64,000 nucleotides of DNA from Campylorhamphus procurvoides (taxonomy: Eukaryota; Chordata; Aves; Passeriformes; Dendrocolaptidae): contig WBMV01007707.1 in assembly GCA_013396655.1 (NCBI GenBank), positions 491,995 through 555,994 on the forward strand, written 5' to 3'. The notes beneath the pieces are model-generated. The model was not told where the DNA came from and made no database searches. It was given only the letters and a program-made list of their open reading frames with translations. Every line of letters starts with the position of its first letter. Positions within the stretch are counted from its first letter, which is position 1. Positions 27,503 through 41,794 of this stretch are shown here, piece by piece. The position numbers and the translations under genes were made by a program.

Positions 27503-27630
27503 ACAAGAGAAAGGACTTGAAAGTTTCACTGGATCAAAGAGCAAACAGAGTGGTATGTGTTGCAGAAAAATGGCAAATAGATTTATGAATGCATTATATA
27601 TAAAGCTGTTCAGGCCACAGTTGGAATGCA
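27503..27630 (+). mobile_element. second LINE remnant, related to 25161-25289
   Basis: This about 128-bp segment aligns by eye at roughly 85% with 25161-25289. Its + frame reads KMANRFMNALYIK and then LFRPQLEC, the same CR1-like RT C-terminal motif. Similarity stops abruptly on both sides. It is a short broken relic. Confidence 0.65.
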
Positions 27631-29785
27631 TGTCAGAGCAGTTAGTATGGTTGGGCAGGAATTCTGGGCTAGGGTGCTGGGGAGATAAGGGGAGGTGTGG
27701 TGAAGAGGGTAAATGAGAGAGAGAGCTCGGATTATTGCAATGGCAATCTTTGAGAGATGGACTAGGTTATTGAGGCAGTTCTCATTTGTTGACACCCACA
27801 TCCTGTGAGTTTTCTGAAAATGGTGGGCTGGACAGAGGAGAGAAATTTTCCTCCCTGGGGTTTATGAGTTTGTAATAAAAAAGCAGTTCACACTGCAAGT
27901 TTGATACTTGTTGAACTGGAAGTTCAGCTCAGTTAAAAAATCAGCCAGTCAGGAGGTGCAGATGTGGTTAGTAGATGTTGTCAGCTTGTGGTTCTTGCTA
28001 TGTCTGAACAGCCCTGTGAGCCGGTCTCACTTTGTGACTTAGAAGGGAGGAACAGTTAAACAAGTTCTCCCAAAGTTTTTCCTAAAGTCATCTCCCACAA
28101 AAAATGATTTTTCTGGGAAGAGAAGAAATGTTGATGTTTTCAGGCTTACATTATAAAATGCAATTAAGATTATGGACATGTGTAAAAAGGACTTGCTAAA
28201 AGACTGCAGATTTGGCTGGAGAATTTTTCTCTGCACATATTTGGTCAAAGATTTTTTTGTACAAATGAATCGGAAGTCTCCTTTCCACCAGCTGATCGTG
28301 GAATGTCTGATTCTTCTCACTCCTACAGAGACAGCTAAACTGACTTGCAGGGCATGAACACAGATCAGTTCAGACATCTTTTTATCTGTCCACTCCATAT
28401 TGATGGCTTTTGGTGCACTCCCTGTGTGCCACTATTACCTCTGCCTGTCAAACACATCACTGCTATGCTGTGGAAGCATCTTTTCTACAGCTATGCCTTC
28501 ATTGCCAAATGAAGATATATTTCTATCCAGGCTGGGAATGATTGTGTGCAACCGTGCTGATGTGGCTGCATTAACTGATGTAGCAGTGTGCAATCCATCA
28601 GTTTCCATATATTGTTGCCTGGTTTTACCTTGGATAACTGATTAGCTATGTCATTGTAGAAAACACAGCTGGAAAAAGTACTTAGAGTTCACTGTGAAGT
28701 AAGGTAGATAAGAGTCTTTGGCTGATCTCCAAAAGCCACATCATGCCAAGTACTGTGACTTTAGAATTTTAAAGAAAGTCAACAAAAATCATTTATTACA
28801 CTGTGAGAAACACACACATAAAAAGCACACAGAGTCACTAAAACAATGCCCAAGGAAAGAGAGATGTAGTGTTATTTAATCACTGGCAATTTATACAAAC
28901 TGAACTTCCAATGAGATACACAGTCAGGAGTTCATCTCAGGTGCTAACTCAAGTGCACAGTATAGCTGTGCTGTCTAGGTGAATATTCAACCATTTGTCA
29001 TTTGCTGCATAACTATGGATATGGATTGTTTGTCTTGTATAGTGAAAACACAGTTGAGGGAGATGCTACTAAAATGTAGACCCATGAGACTTTCAAATAA
29101 GATGTTGTGACCCGACCCTTAAGCATCTGTCCTCTCAGACTTCAGAGGTTTGTGTGAACATTTTATCTACAAGAAACACAGAATTTGTTTCACTAGTTTA
29201 TCCTTTTTTTCTCTCTCCGTATATTACAAATTTTTCTATTTCTGTCCATAGCAGTGTAAGTGGCAGCCATATGTTCTAGAATTTTTTCTTTCCATTAGTG
29301 CAAGGCAGAAATTCAGTGGTGAGCAAATTCACATGTCAAGACAGATGGATTTTTGAGACTCTGCAATTGAGTGGTTTTAAAACTCTTGGCAAGTCTGTGC
29401 CAAGGTCCTTAAGCATTTTGTATTTGGCCCAGGATACATACTGCATCCTTTCTACTTGAATATGTCGATTTAATTGTTTAATAGTTGTGTGACCATTCTC
29501 TTATCTTCCAGAATGTTATAATGTGCAGAAACTACCTTCCTCTGAGCCAGTCTTTGGTATCTCAACATCCATTAGATTGCTTCTTAGAAGTTATTGTTGT
29601 GCTTAAAATCCAATAATACTTTCTGAGTTGCTTTTGGTCCCAAATGGATGTGATGCTATCTTTGCCTTCCCGAATTTTAGTTTCCTATTCAGACTACAGT
29701 ATGCATCCAAGGATCCTACACTGAACAGGTTTGCTGAAAAAAAGCTGCTGCAAATTAGTTAAGTAACTTTGTGTCACACGCATAG

Positions 29786-31256
<1,471 letters not shown>

Positions 31257-31331
31257 CTGACTTTGGACTTTCGAAGATTGTGGAAGACCAGGTGACGATG
31301 AAGACGGTTTGTGGCACTCCAGGGTACTGTG
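31257..31331 (+). CDS. CAMK4: CAMK4 coding exon (DFG motif and activation loop)
   Basis: The 75-bp exon encodes (A)DFGLSKIVEDQVTMKTV followed by CGTPGYC. DFG is subdomain VII and its Asp coordinates Mg2+. The Thr of MKTVCGT corresponds to the activation-loop Thr that CaMKK phosphorylates (Thr200 in human numbering, from memory). The GT of CGTPGY is the P+1 loop. The exon enters by completing the Ala codon and leaves after one base (donor GTATGT at 31332), which is completed by CA at 34651. An additional Thr sits three residues before the expected phosphosite, where I recall Leu in human. Confidence 0.97.
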
Positions 31332-34300
31332 GTATGTTGTTTCATTGTTTGCATTTGCTTTTATAACTGTAGAGGAAAAAGAAGGAGGACATTGGAGAAG
31401 ACCATAAGATCATTCTATTACCTCATAGCACAGCTGATAATGCAGTTCATGTCCATTACTTTGTATGACACTCTCTGCCCAGCACACACAGGTGCCAGTC
31501 ATGCTTTAGAGTAGCACTTACTTTCAGCCCACTTAGTTTCATAAAACTGTCCTTCAAATATTAGCTATTAATGTTCCGATTGTCTTCTCTTGAGACAGTT
31601 ATACTACAAATGCCACATACCTGTAGTTAGTATTTAGTACTTTGTATGTTTATCTTTGTGTATGATAAAAATAGGATATAAGGCTTATTCCCATAGAAAA
31701 GCCCTCACAGTCAGGACAACTTGGTGGGAAAGGCTGAGTATCTCTGCAGAGAAGAGACGGAAGGAGCTTTGTGCTTATAGCCATGGACCTGCAATCCTTG
31801 CCTTACAACCCAAGTTTTCTGGCTATGAAGAATTCCTGGTGCCCGGAACATATTCAAACATTACTTTCCAGAACTGGAGGAAACCCAGGAGGAATACTGT
31901 TGAAATGCCAGGTTAAACTATGAATAATTGACAGTCCCAGGCTGCCAGCTCCCACATCCTGCCCACCCAGCTCTCGGCAGCTTTTCCAGAAAGAACACAG
32001 CAACAAAAACACATACTGGAGTCTGGATACTTTGGCGTCAAGGCTTACTAGTCTACAGCCCCTGGTACGTGCAGAGGACTGAAAGGAAGAAGATGGTCAT
32101 AAAGAACTTAGTTTACTGCAGCACTGTGCATTCAGTTGGACTTAACAAGAGAAGTAGAAGTGATTTCTGACAGTAGCACATAACATTAAGCCAGTGCAAA
32201 GCAGTGATTCATGATCAGTCTGTTACAGGCAACATCTAAACTAACAGCAATGTGTCAGACAAATCCATTCACCAAAACAAAACCTCTGGAAATACTAAAA
32301 AAATATTAAAAATCCTGCTCTTCCTGGCTGTGCAAGAGTAATGCAGGAAGGAGAAGAGATTGCATAAATGTTGCGGCATTGATGCATGAAGGTACAACAA
32401 GTCCACTGTGTTCCAGAAACGTGGCAGCCATCCCATGTGAATCATAGATCCAGTGGGATCCAGAGGGTACTCGAGGTGTGCCTGTCAAGCTGTTTGGGCA
32501 GACATGAACTTCTCTTTGCCACTGAACAGCTGGAGTCCCCCAAAACTGCCTGTCCTTTCTGTCTGCTCCTCACTGCAGTAAAAGAAATTGCCTGAAATGG
32601 TCTGTCTTTCCTTCCAATTAAAACAGAATATAAAAAATAAAGCCTAAATAAAGTGCCAAGTAAATGGAATCATAAAATCTTTAAGGTTGGAAAATACCTT
32701 CAAGGTCATTGAGTCCAAGCATGTCCACTAAACCAAAGCACTGAGTTCCATGTCCAGTTATTTCTTGAACACTTCCAGGGATGGTGACTCCACCATCTCC
32801 TTGGTCAGCCCAGTCCAATGCTTAGTCACCCTTTCAGTGAGATAATTCCTTGCAGTGAACAACCTGAACCTCCCCTAGCATATCTTTGAGGCCATTTCTT
32901 CTCCTCCTCTCACTTGTTTTCTGGGAGAAGAGACCAACCTCCACTTTCTTACAATGTTGTCTCAGGTAGTTGAGAGAGCCATAAAGTGTCTCCTGAGCCC
33001 CCTTTTCTCCAGACTGAACATCCCCTGCTCACTCAGCTGCTCCTCATATGATGTATTCTCCAGATCCTTCCTCAGTTCTGTTGCTCTTCTCTGTGCTCAC
33101 TCAAGCACCTCAATATCTTTCTTGTAGAGAGGGGCCCAAAACAGGATTCCAGGTGTGGTTTCACCAGTGCCCAGCACAGGAGGATGGTCACTGCCCTGGT
33201 CCTGCTGGCCACGCTATTGCTGATCCAAGCCAGAATTCCATTGGCTTTCTTGGCCACCTGGGCACTGCTGGCTCATGATCAGCTGCTGTTGATCAGCATC
33301 CCCAGGTCCTTTTCCATAGGGCAGTTTTCCAACCACTCTTTCCGCGACCTGTAGTGCTCCAGGGAGTTTTTGTGACTCAAGGGCAGGACCTGGCACTTGT
33401 GTATGTTGAACCTTACAAAACTAGCCTTATCCCACAAATCCAGCCTGTCATGATCCCTCTGTAGAGCTTTCCTAATCCCCAATCAATGTGGTGTTTTATG
33501 CAAACTGACAGGGGGTGCACTCGGTCCCCTTGCCCAGATCATGATAAAGATATAAAACAGGACTGGCCCCAACCCTGAACCTTGGGGTTAATGCCCAGCC
33601 ACCAGCTGGATGTAACTCCACCACAGCTGGTTTTTCACCCTGCAAGCAGTGCACCTGTCCAAGCCATGAGCTGCTGGTTCTTCAGAAGGATGCTGTGTCA
33701 TTCAGTCTCAAAGGTTTATTGAAGTCCAGATAGACAAGAGCTGCAGGAGATCAGATTGGTCAAGCAGGGCCTGCCTTCACAAACCCATGCTGGCTGGGAA
33801 TGAGTCCCTGGTTGTCCTGTACTGGTCCCCTGGTGTGACCACTCTCAAGGAAGGTCTGTTTCAAGACCTTCCACAGCTCAAGATAAGACTGACAGATGTG
33901 TAGTTCCCTGGATCCTTCTTACAACCCTTCTAGTGGATGGGAATCACATTGGGTAGTCTCCAGTCATCTGGGAACCTCCCCAGTTACCCGGGACTGATGA
34001 TAAGTGATGGAGACTTCTTTTGCCAGCTCCATTAGTACCCTTAGGTGAATCCCATCTGGTCCTATAGACTTGTGAGCATCCATGTGGCACAGCAGGTCAT
34101 GGACTGCTTCCTCCTCGGTTGCAGGGGTCTGTTCTGCTCCCTGTCCCTGTCTGCCAGCTCAGGGGGCTGGCTGCCCTCAGGATAACAGGTCTCTGCTAAG
34201 ACTGAGGCAAAGAAACATTAAGAAACCTTAGTCTTTTAGTCATCCTTGGTTACAGTGTTTCCCTCTGCATCCAGCAAAGAATTGAGATTTTTCACTGGGT

Positions 34301-34650
34301 CTCTTTTTATTGCTGATGTATTTATGAAACCACTAAGTAAGACAGTGAAGTAAAAGTACCACCCTCTTGGTCATGTCGTAAATCCAGTGTTGCTGTAGCT
34401 TTCTGTGATTCCTTTCACAAACCTACAAAGCAATTTGAAACCAAAATCCACCTTCTGTTTTGTTCTGGTTCTGCTTGGGCATGACTTCTTTCGTTTTATA
34501 TTGAAGGGAATCATTTGCCTAACTAAGGGCTTAGAGGAGCAAGGCCTAACTTTTTAAAAGACTTGAGTGTGCATGGACTTTAATTGACTTTGTGACTGTT
34601 ATTTCTTCATTCAGCTTTCATCTTACTGACAAGTGTTTTGTCATCTGCAG
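31332..34650 (+). other. CAMK4: CAMK4 intron, 3.3 kb, half occupied by a CR1 LINE
   Basis: This intron lies between the activation-loop and APE exons. About 1.66 kb of it (32667-34331) is an antisense CR1 retrotransposon copy. The remaining 31332-32666 and 34332-34650 show no gene or recognisable repeat. The acceptor is TCATCTGCAG, ending at 34650. Confidence 0.9.
32667..34331 (-). mobile_element. CR1 LINE, 5'-truncated, antisense in CAMK4 intron
   Basis: This about 1.66-kb element lies on the - strand. Its 3' end is at 32667 (plus-strand AATCATAAAATCTTTAAGG then TTGGAAAATACC), and its 5' truncation is near 34331. The - strand retains CR1 ORF2 blocks: [20 protein letters not shown] and [14 protein letters not shown] (33072-33257), KALQRDHDRLDLW and EWLENC...EKDLGMLI (33279-33482), a block corresponding to VLGPVLF near 33545, and the linker region by 34200-34320. 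Frameshifts and stops break the frame and the FADD catalytic motif is not intact, so it is inactive. Confidence 0.93.
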
Positions 34651-34726
34651 CACCAGAGATACTGCGGGGATGTGCCTACGGCCCTGAGGTGGACATGTGG
34701 TCCCTGGGCATTATCACCTACATCCT
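34651..34726 (+). CDS. CAMK4: CAMK4 coding exon (APE motif, subdomains VIII-IX)
   Basis: The 76-bp exon encodes (A)PEILRGCAYGPEVDMW followed by SLGIITYI and the first two bases of a Leu codon. APE is subdomain VIII, and DMWSLGII is subdomain IX, whose conserved Asp stabilises the catalytic loop. The acceptor TCTGCAG ends at 34650 and the donor GTAAGT begins at 34727. The split codon CT|A is completed at 38336. All conserved kinase residues expected here are present. Confidence 0.97.
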
Positions 34727-37700
34727 GTAAGTGCAGACAGTGCTACAGAGTGGTTAATTTTTTAGCACACTCAGGATCTTGTGACATTGCAAGCCGTGCC
34801 ATTGAAAAAGACAAGATCCTGAACTTTAACGATGATATTCCTAATCTTACTGAAGTATGTGAAATCCCAGAGGAGCATGGAAAAATACTGAGGTTATATA
34901 TTTGATAGATGTAAAACTCCTTCCTGCACAGCAGTGAGATCTGCACAGATTCATGTTATTAAAGTGAGTGAGTTGCAGTGAAACTGCTGAAAGCAAAAAT
35001 ACAAGCATGCAGATGTCAAAAAGCATTGGGAGTTTCTTCTTATTCACAGTAACTATGAGAGATTCTAAGTTGCTTCTTGACTGCAGCTGGGACAAGGAAA
35101 AATTAAGGTGTTAGCAGTAGTTTCACAGTGCCTGTGAATATTCTCAAATGCAGCTGCCCCATCTGTGTCAGCCACAGACACTGCCAAAGCTTCAGCTGCA
35201 GCATTTTGGTTGCTGTTTCACAGGATCTCAGCAAAGAGGCAGGGAACAGCCCTGGACTCTCTGCCTGCAAATGAGTCTGATGGGTTAAAAGATTGATGTT
35301 GAAGTATTCCATTTCTTACAAGACAGCAAGAGACCCTGCTGACAAAGGGCTATAAGCAAAGCTGGCCATACATATTTTAAACAGTTCAAGTTGCAACTAT
35401 AGACCAAAATTTTCAAACAGTTGTGTCTAAAGGTATGCATTTTTGTCTCCATCTTAGTATGGCTAGTCATGATTCAATTGATAAGAACTGTAATTATGTT
35501 ATTGTATCGATTGAATCTTTCAAAGGGAGATTATTGAGGAGGGAAAATTGTATATGATGTATTGACACTCTCTTTATGGGAGAATAAATAATTTAGTCCC
35601 TTGGCAATGAAATGCTAAGATGGCTTGTGTAGTTATATACAATACTCACAGGATGCCTTTTAGGGAAAGAAAATGTACACATGTACCTTAAAGATACAGG
35701 GGATTTTATACATCTGGGCCATTATCTTTCTGCTGCTAGGTCTCATTAACTGTGTCCAGCAAGTAGAGTATGTAATAATAGAATTATTTTCTTTTTGTCT
35801 TTTGCAAAGAAAGAATTGCATTCTCTAAGGTTTACACTAAAAGTTCATGTAAGGATATATAAACATTCTTGATGAAAATATCAGAAAACATCTTTTATTC
35901 TGTATACAAGCTTCAAATAATTCACAGCTCTCCTTTTGTGTGTCTGTAAATGACAGGGTGCAATGTTCCCATTTGCCATTTTTTTGTCTGCTCCATTTTA
36001 AATGTGACTCTTTGTCTCAAGGTCTGGTTTAAGACTCCGACTTTGTGTAAAAGATCACACCTCAGAAATTGCCTGCCAAGTGCTCATTTCTTGTCAGTTC
36101 TGGGATTTCCACATATGGCAGAGAGATGTTAAAGTTGCCAGCAAGGCTGTCCCTAAGATTGGAGAGATTACTCTTGTTGTCCCTTTACAAATCCACCTAG
36201 ATTAAGCTACGGCCTTTCCTTGGTTTTCAGGTCTTAAGGAAGTTGTTGTACTTGAAACTGAGAGCTTTACTTAAGAATTTGTTTTCAAGTGTAGGCAAGC
36301 TCCAAGCAAGAACAGAAATCAAATTCCTATTTGAGTATATGAAGTGGCATTTGCTATATGCAGCCTTTCAAAACCTTCCAGCTGTTCAGAAGATGCTCCC
36401 AAGCCACATTAAACCTCTGTGCTGGTGTAATCACAAGTGTGCAAGTCGCTGCTCTGGGTGGAACACCATCAGCACAGATGCCCTTCTACTTCTTCCTCCT
36501 TATCATCCTGTCCTAATCCCACCTCGAAATCCATTTCAAGATAAAATGAAATAAAGAGCAGCCACACTGGGTCTTACCCTGCTTTAATTAATCCAAATTG
36601 AAATCACACCTCTAGTTTTATTAATCTAATTTGGCATGTAGCAAAAAAATCCTCTGTCTGCTGAAACGGATTTTTATTTTAAGCGGAAGCATATCTATAG
36701 AAATTGTTTAAAAGTAGACAATAGGTGATAGCAGTGGGTTACAGTGAAAGCAGGGTCACTTAGGAGGTTTTCAGTGCCGTGACAGTAAGTCTTAAAGATG
36801 GTCTTACTGTGTGTCACGTATCCAAAAGACAGTTTGGGATGACCCAGTGTGGGGCCAAACAACCCTTCTCAGCAAAGGTGTTCCATGGGGATAGGAGTGA
36901 CCCAAGCCCAGAACTGGTGGTAAGAGAGGCAGGTAAACAGGAGGGGAGCAGCTGCAGGACTGTGGCCTGTTCTCACCTACTGAAGCAGACGGTGTTTGGA
37001 TGCTGGATCCTTGTCTTTTAATCCACCTCTGCCAGACCTGGAATAATGCACCCAGAATGTGCTTACACTGGGATGTTTGTACTCATCAGCAGTGGAATGT
37101 GATGCAGCTGTTCCACCACTCCCAAAACCATGTTTCTTCTTTGAACATCACTCTCGCTGTTTCAGGACAGTAAGCACATTGAATGGGTTTAAATATATAA
37201 AACCAAGTTAAAATGTAAGGTTATATTTTCTAGATTTGCTGCTGTCTTGATCATTACATCTGCTGTTGTTTTCCTGTCATCATCTCGTTGCTTGTATTTT
37301 CTGAAGTCAGAGTAGCAGATAGTCTTTCTGTTTAGCTCAGATCACATGCTGGCTGAATAGAAAATTACCCTCAAAATATATGATTATGTGTGCAAGCACG
37401 ATTAAAGTGCAATAAAGGAATAAAAAAGGGCTAAGAGTTTGCTTTCCCCAAAGCCAGCAGTGTGGGTCTGTGCTGGGATCTGTATTATTCCATATATTCA
37501 TAAGTACAGTCATTAATGAGATCACAAAATTCCCTGTTTCTGTGTAGGTTACCTAAGCAGATATGTGGACTGATCATTAAAACCTGTGAGAGGTTTTTAC
37601 ACCTTGTGAGTGATAGGATGAAAGAATGTACAGGGATGAATATAACCAAAAATCAGTCCTAACTGGTCACATAAAAGCTTCTAACTTCACAGCTAAAATA

Positions 37701-38335
37701 GGGTTCCTTAGCCAATTCCTATTTCTCTGGCAAGAGTTATGGGGGTTCTGATAAATGCTCTTATGATCATGTTAACTCTGTGCTTGTAAACAATCTAAAA
37801 AATCAGATCCAAGGTCAGAAACTGCTAGCAAAGGAATTAAGATTAAAACAGAAAACTTGATTACACTAATTTGTTACCATGCTGAATGAACCTACTTCAA
37901 AAAGACACACAGCTAGAGAAGACCCACAGAATACAGCAGTGATGAGCAAAGGTTTCAGACTGAGGAATGACTAGATAGTTCAAGGGACTTCAGCCTGAAC
38001 AAAGAGATCCTAAAAAGTATTTATTGGCATGTAGAAGGTGCCCAGATGCCAGCTGCTGCATGGCTACTCTTATGGTAAGTTCCTGTGCTAATAGTTCCAA
38101 TTAAACACATGTGAAAAAGAAAAATTTGCAGTTTGACCAGCCTTTCCCAGTGCCTGTGAATATTTATGACTAAATATTTTTCACTGCTCCGTAGAATTAG
38201 GAGTTCATCCATGTCTGGTTTCCCAAAGGGGTTTACAGAATAACACAAAGCAGGGGAAAATAATACCATGAACTGTTCCTAACAATCCAAAACTAATTAA
38301 TCTTTGATAAATTTATTTCTTTTTTATCCTTGCAG
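34727..38335 (+). other. CAMK4: CAMK4 intron, 3.6 kb
   Basis: This intron has donor GTAAGT and acceptor CCTTGCAG. I see no coding exon or recognisable transposon in it, only AT-rich unique-looking sequence. Open frames up to about 103 codons have no recognisable motifs. Confidence 0.88.
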
Positions 38336-38462
38336 ACTTTGCGGCTTTGAACCATTTTATGATGAAAGGGGAGATCAGTACATGTTTAAGAGAATCCTGA
38401 ACTGTGAATATGACTTTGTGTCCCCCTGGTGGGATGATGTGTCTCTGAATGCCAAGGATTTA
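38336..38462 (+). CDS. CAMK4: CAMK4 coding exon (kinase subdomain X)
   Basis: The 127-bp exon has one base finishing Leu, then 42 codons that start LCGFEPFYDERGDQYMF, continue through the Cys-Glu-Tyr motif and WWDDVS, and end in NAKDL. This is the C-lobe helix G region characteristic of CaM kinases. The acceptor TTGCAG ends at 38335 and the donor GTAAGT begins at 38463, in phase 0 after TTA. The next exon opens with VKKLIVLDP, the continuation expected in the family. Confidence 0.97.
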
Positions 38463-40545
38463 GTAAGTAAAGCAAAAATCAGACCAGAGTATCTAGTATT
38501 GCTTCCACTAAGTCCATTTTGGGGTGGGTGCAGAATAATTGGTTAATTAATTGTTCTTATGGCCTCTTGCTTTTCTTCTTGTCTTTGATATATTATGGAG
38601 CTGTTAAATGTTCCCTGTTAGTCCAGTGCTGTAATTCTGCACTCAGAATCATGGATGTTCAGGTCCCTCTGTGAATAAGCCACAGATTGCTGGCAACTGT
38701 CACAGTGTTCATGTGTGCCTGCCTTTTCTTCCAGCACTGGAGTGTTTCATCATTCCTCTTTTCTGGGCGACCACCAACATAGAAACGAGCCATTTATTTT
38801 TCACAATTTTCAAGCCTGAACTATGAGGAAGGAATATAAAAAGGAAAGCAACTTTTCCCCCCTGCCTTTTCTGGCAGGCCTTTTTTGTCCATTTAAACTT
38901 TTTGTCAGTAGATGAGGGAAGACTGATTACTTTTAAATATGGTCCATTAGCAAAATGGAAGGGCTGGCATGCTATCTGCACTGTATTCTTTTATTATTGG
39001 ATAAAGTAATTTGGATCCAGGAGACACTGATCTGCAAGGATAGGTATGCTTGAGTCTGATTTTTACTCAATAATAACATGCATAATTCAGTTATTTCATT
39101 AGCACTGAAAACACAAATGGCCTGTCCCATATTACTTATAAAAACTGTGCCATAAAATACTGTGTAATTGTTGTTTATGAAGTACTTCATAAACGTTTCA
39201 AATGGAGGGACTGTAGAAGTCCAAACTACTTTTTTGTTATTTTATTAGTTGTGAAGATTTTCTAAGGTCAAAAAAATATCACATACTGCCCGATAAACAG
39301 CAGCCTAAAGGTAAAGCTGCTTGTTTATTGTGTATACAGAGCTTTTGTCCAAACCGCTCCATACTGTTTTGGTACAGTAAAGCTCAAAGTTTCAGGTTTG
39401 AACACTGTATAGCAAGTTGTAGATGAGGATGAAGACCATGACCCTCAAAACCTGTGCTAGGTGCAGTTCTGGAGTATCCAGCTGAAGTGATTTGCTTAAC
39501 TTGACCTCTTCCATGGAGACACAACAGGCATTCATCACAATGCCTGGCACCATTTTTCTTTAATAGCTCTGTAGGGAAATTTCAGAGAACCCTAATGTCA
39601 GTCTTCTCTCACACTTGGGTACAAAGCAGCAGTAGAGCCCTGTGCTATCACTTGCACTCTGAGCCAAGAGGGTGTGCTGTCAGGAGAGTTGGGTAAGTGT
39701 GGCTCTGAGAGTACCATCAGTGTACTCTATTACTCCATCCTCACCGTTTTCTTTTTTTCAAAATACTGCTTGTCCAGACATACAGCAAAAGCCATGAAAT
39801 GTGGCTTGACTGGACACACTTTGCATTCAGCAGTTTGCTGAATCTTCACTCCCAGGGGTGTGTTTGCAATGCCTTATTCCCAAAAATCTTCTGCTGTCAT
39901 GTTTGGAGAGGTGCAGCTTCACTGGCTTTGGCGACAGAAAGAGTGCTGTAAACAGCATCAGTCTCAGAGTGGGCTAAGAGAGAAATGCTTGTACAGTGCT
40001 TTTTAGTTCATATGTATGTGAGGTTTTACAATGACTAAAAGAAACATTTCCTCTGTGGTATACCTACCAGTGACTGCAGAGTACAAGTCTGTATGAGCTG
40101 CATACACTATTACTTAAACTTTCTAGTCCAGTTTAAAACTTGTCCAAATCCAAAAGTAGAGATACTGCTCAGCAAACTGCCTGGTTTGGGTTATTTTGAG
40201 AATCTCTTAGAGTTTATGTGACAATTCAGACATGCAACAACAGCCTATGGCAGATACAGGTCAGCTGCTTTGATACATACTCTTAATATGTTCATAACAA
40301 ATGGATTCTTTTTCTTCTCTCTTCCCCCTTAGTGGCTGTCTTACTCAGATGTTACCTGGAGGACCAGGAAATGCCAGAAGCAAAATACTTGCAAAGACAC
40401 AAATGCACATTCTTATTGGTTTCCTAGAAGGTGTTTCACCTAAGACAGTTCCCAAACCAGGAGCAGAGCCCCAAAATGAAAAGCTAGGTAAATGTAAATG
40501 AAGAATGAGGTTGACAGTCTTTTGTATTTCTTACTTGTGATGCAG
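38463..40545 (+). other. CAMK4: CAMK4 intron, 2.1 kb
   Basis: This intron has donor GTAAGT and acceptor GATGCAG. I found no repeat family or additional exon. An open frame at 40301-40501 is not bounded by splice sites compatible with the flanking exons and resembles nothing I know. Confidence 0.88.
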
Positions 40546-40698
40546 GTTAAAAAGTTGATTGTTTTAGACCCCAAGAAACGCCTCACCACTCTACAGGCTT
40601 TGCAGCACCCATGGGTCACAGGGAAGGCAGCAAACTTTGCGCATATGGACAATGCACAAAAGAAACTCCAAGAGTTCAATGCCCGGCGTAAACTTAAG
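40546..40698 (+). CDS. CAMK4: CAMK4 coding exon (subdomain XI and autoinhibitory/CaM-binding region)
   Basis: The 153-bp, 51-codon exon starts VKKLIVLDPKKRLTT and continues through LQALQHPWVTGKAANF to AQKKLQEFNARRKLK. DPKKRLT carries the invariant Arg of subdomain XI. HPWV ends the kinase domain, and the basic-amphipathic stretch after it begins the autoinhibitory/calmodulin-binding segment. The acceptor TGATGCAG ends at 40545. The frame must leave after AAG at 40698 to join GCT GCA GTA at 43161. This puts a non-canonical GC donor (AAG|GCAAGT) at 40699, and no GT donor in the exon preserves the conserved KLK-AAVKAV junction. Confidence 0.95.
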
Positions 40699-41794
40699 GC
40701 AAGTCCCTGAACATAGTCTCTGTTTTGGTTATGAAAGCATGCAATTAAATCACTAGCCTTGCAGATACCTTGCACTCTTTTTTGAGGACAACATTCCATA
40801 GTGGTATGAAAGCTTTTTATTTAAGATGACTGATGAAGATTGAAGAAGTTGAAGCTGATTTAGTCAATGACTGAAGCCAAAAAAATAAAAATGTGTGCAG
40901 TTGATTGATAACTCTGTCTATGCAGACAGAACTGCTGGGAATGCATACAACTTTCACAATTTCTTTACCTTCCTTCCTTTCTTCCCTTCTGCTTTCTTTC
41001 CTTCTGTTCATCTGTCTGTCCTATACTGTTTGGCATCCTTAGAGTACTGACAAGAACAAAAATCTGAGTAATTTCTTAATGACCATCCATAAATCTGGGA
41101 GAAATTTAATCTACTGTACCATATTTTGATCTTTTAGCCATGCTTAGTTACTGTACCAGCAGGCAGCTGGGCGTCAGGAAACTCTCTTCTCCCCACATCC
41201 CTTTTTCAGTTGTTAAAGATTTATGTCTGCTCAGGAGATATTTCCAGGGATAACTCAGCAGAGAAATTATTACCAACAGCTACAATGAAGCTGCCCTTGG
41301 AGCCCTGGGGAGTAAGGGTATAAAGCATCTTAACTGATGAGCTTTACAAACACCATACAAAACAAATTTCACAAAAAAATGACCCTTTACTTTGGTTTTG
41401 CTAATTTATTTTCAGTATTAGTGTGGAACTGTGGCAGAGAATCTCTACAAGCCAAAGAAAAATGTTTTGTCATTTCCAAAATTCTCAGAGTCTATTTTGA
41501 TTCATATTGTTTTGATTTTGGTTTTCTATATATTTCCACACCTTTGATCACCAACAAGATTTTTTTGAAGCCCAGTTTATTTAGATCCCTGTAGTCATCC
41601 AATTTATTCTTTTGTGAATAAAAGCTATTGCTTTCTATAAATATTTCTTCATTGCTGTTCTATTAAGGATTAAATGGCCAAACCTTAAATTATTAAGAGA
41701 ATTGATTGAAGTTAGCAGTTATTGTGGAGTTAAGAGTTTTGCACATATATATGTGTAAAATAAACCATAACATATTAGATAATTAATTCCTGGC

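Noticed and set aside
28039..28398. 119-codon open frame on the - strand in the large CAMK4 intron
   Set aside because: No similarity that I recognise, no start context, and the sequence looks like ordinary intron.
33048..33482. Open frames considered as a host gene
   Set aside because: The - strand frames match CR1 ORF2 C-terminal blocks with stops and frameshifts, and the + strand frame is their shadow.
40301..40501. 66-codon + frame just before the CaM-binding exon, considered as an extra CAMK4 exon
   Set aside because: The flanking exons join exactly without it, and its sequence does not resemble CaMKIV.
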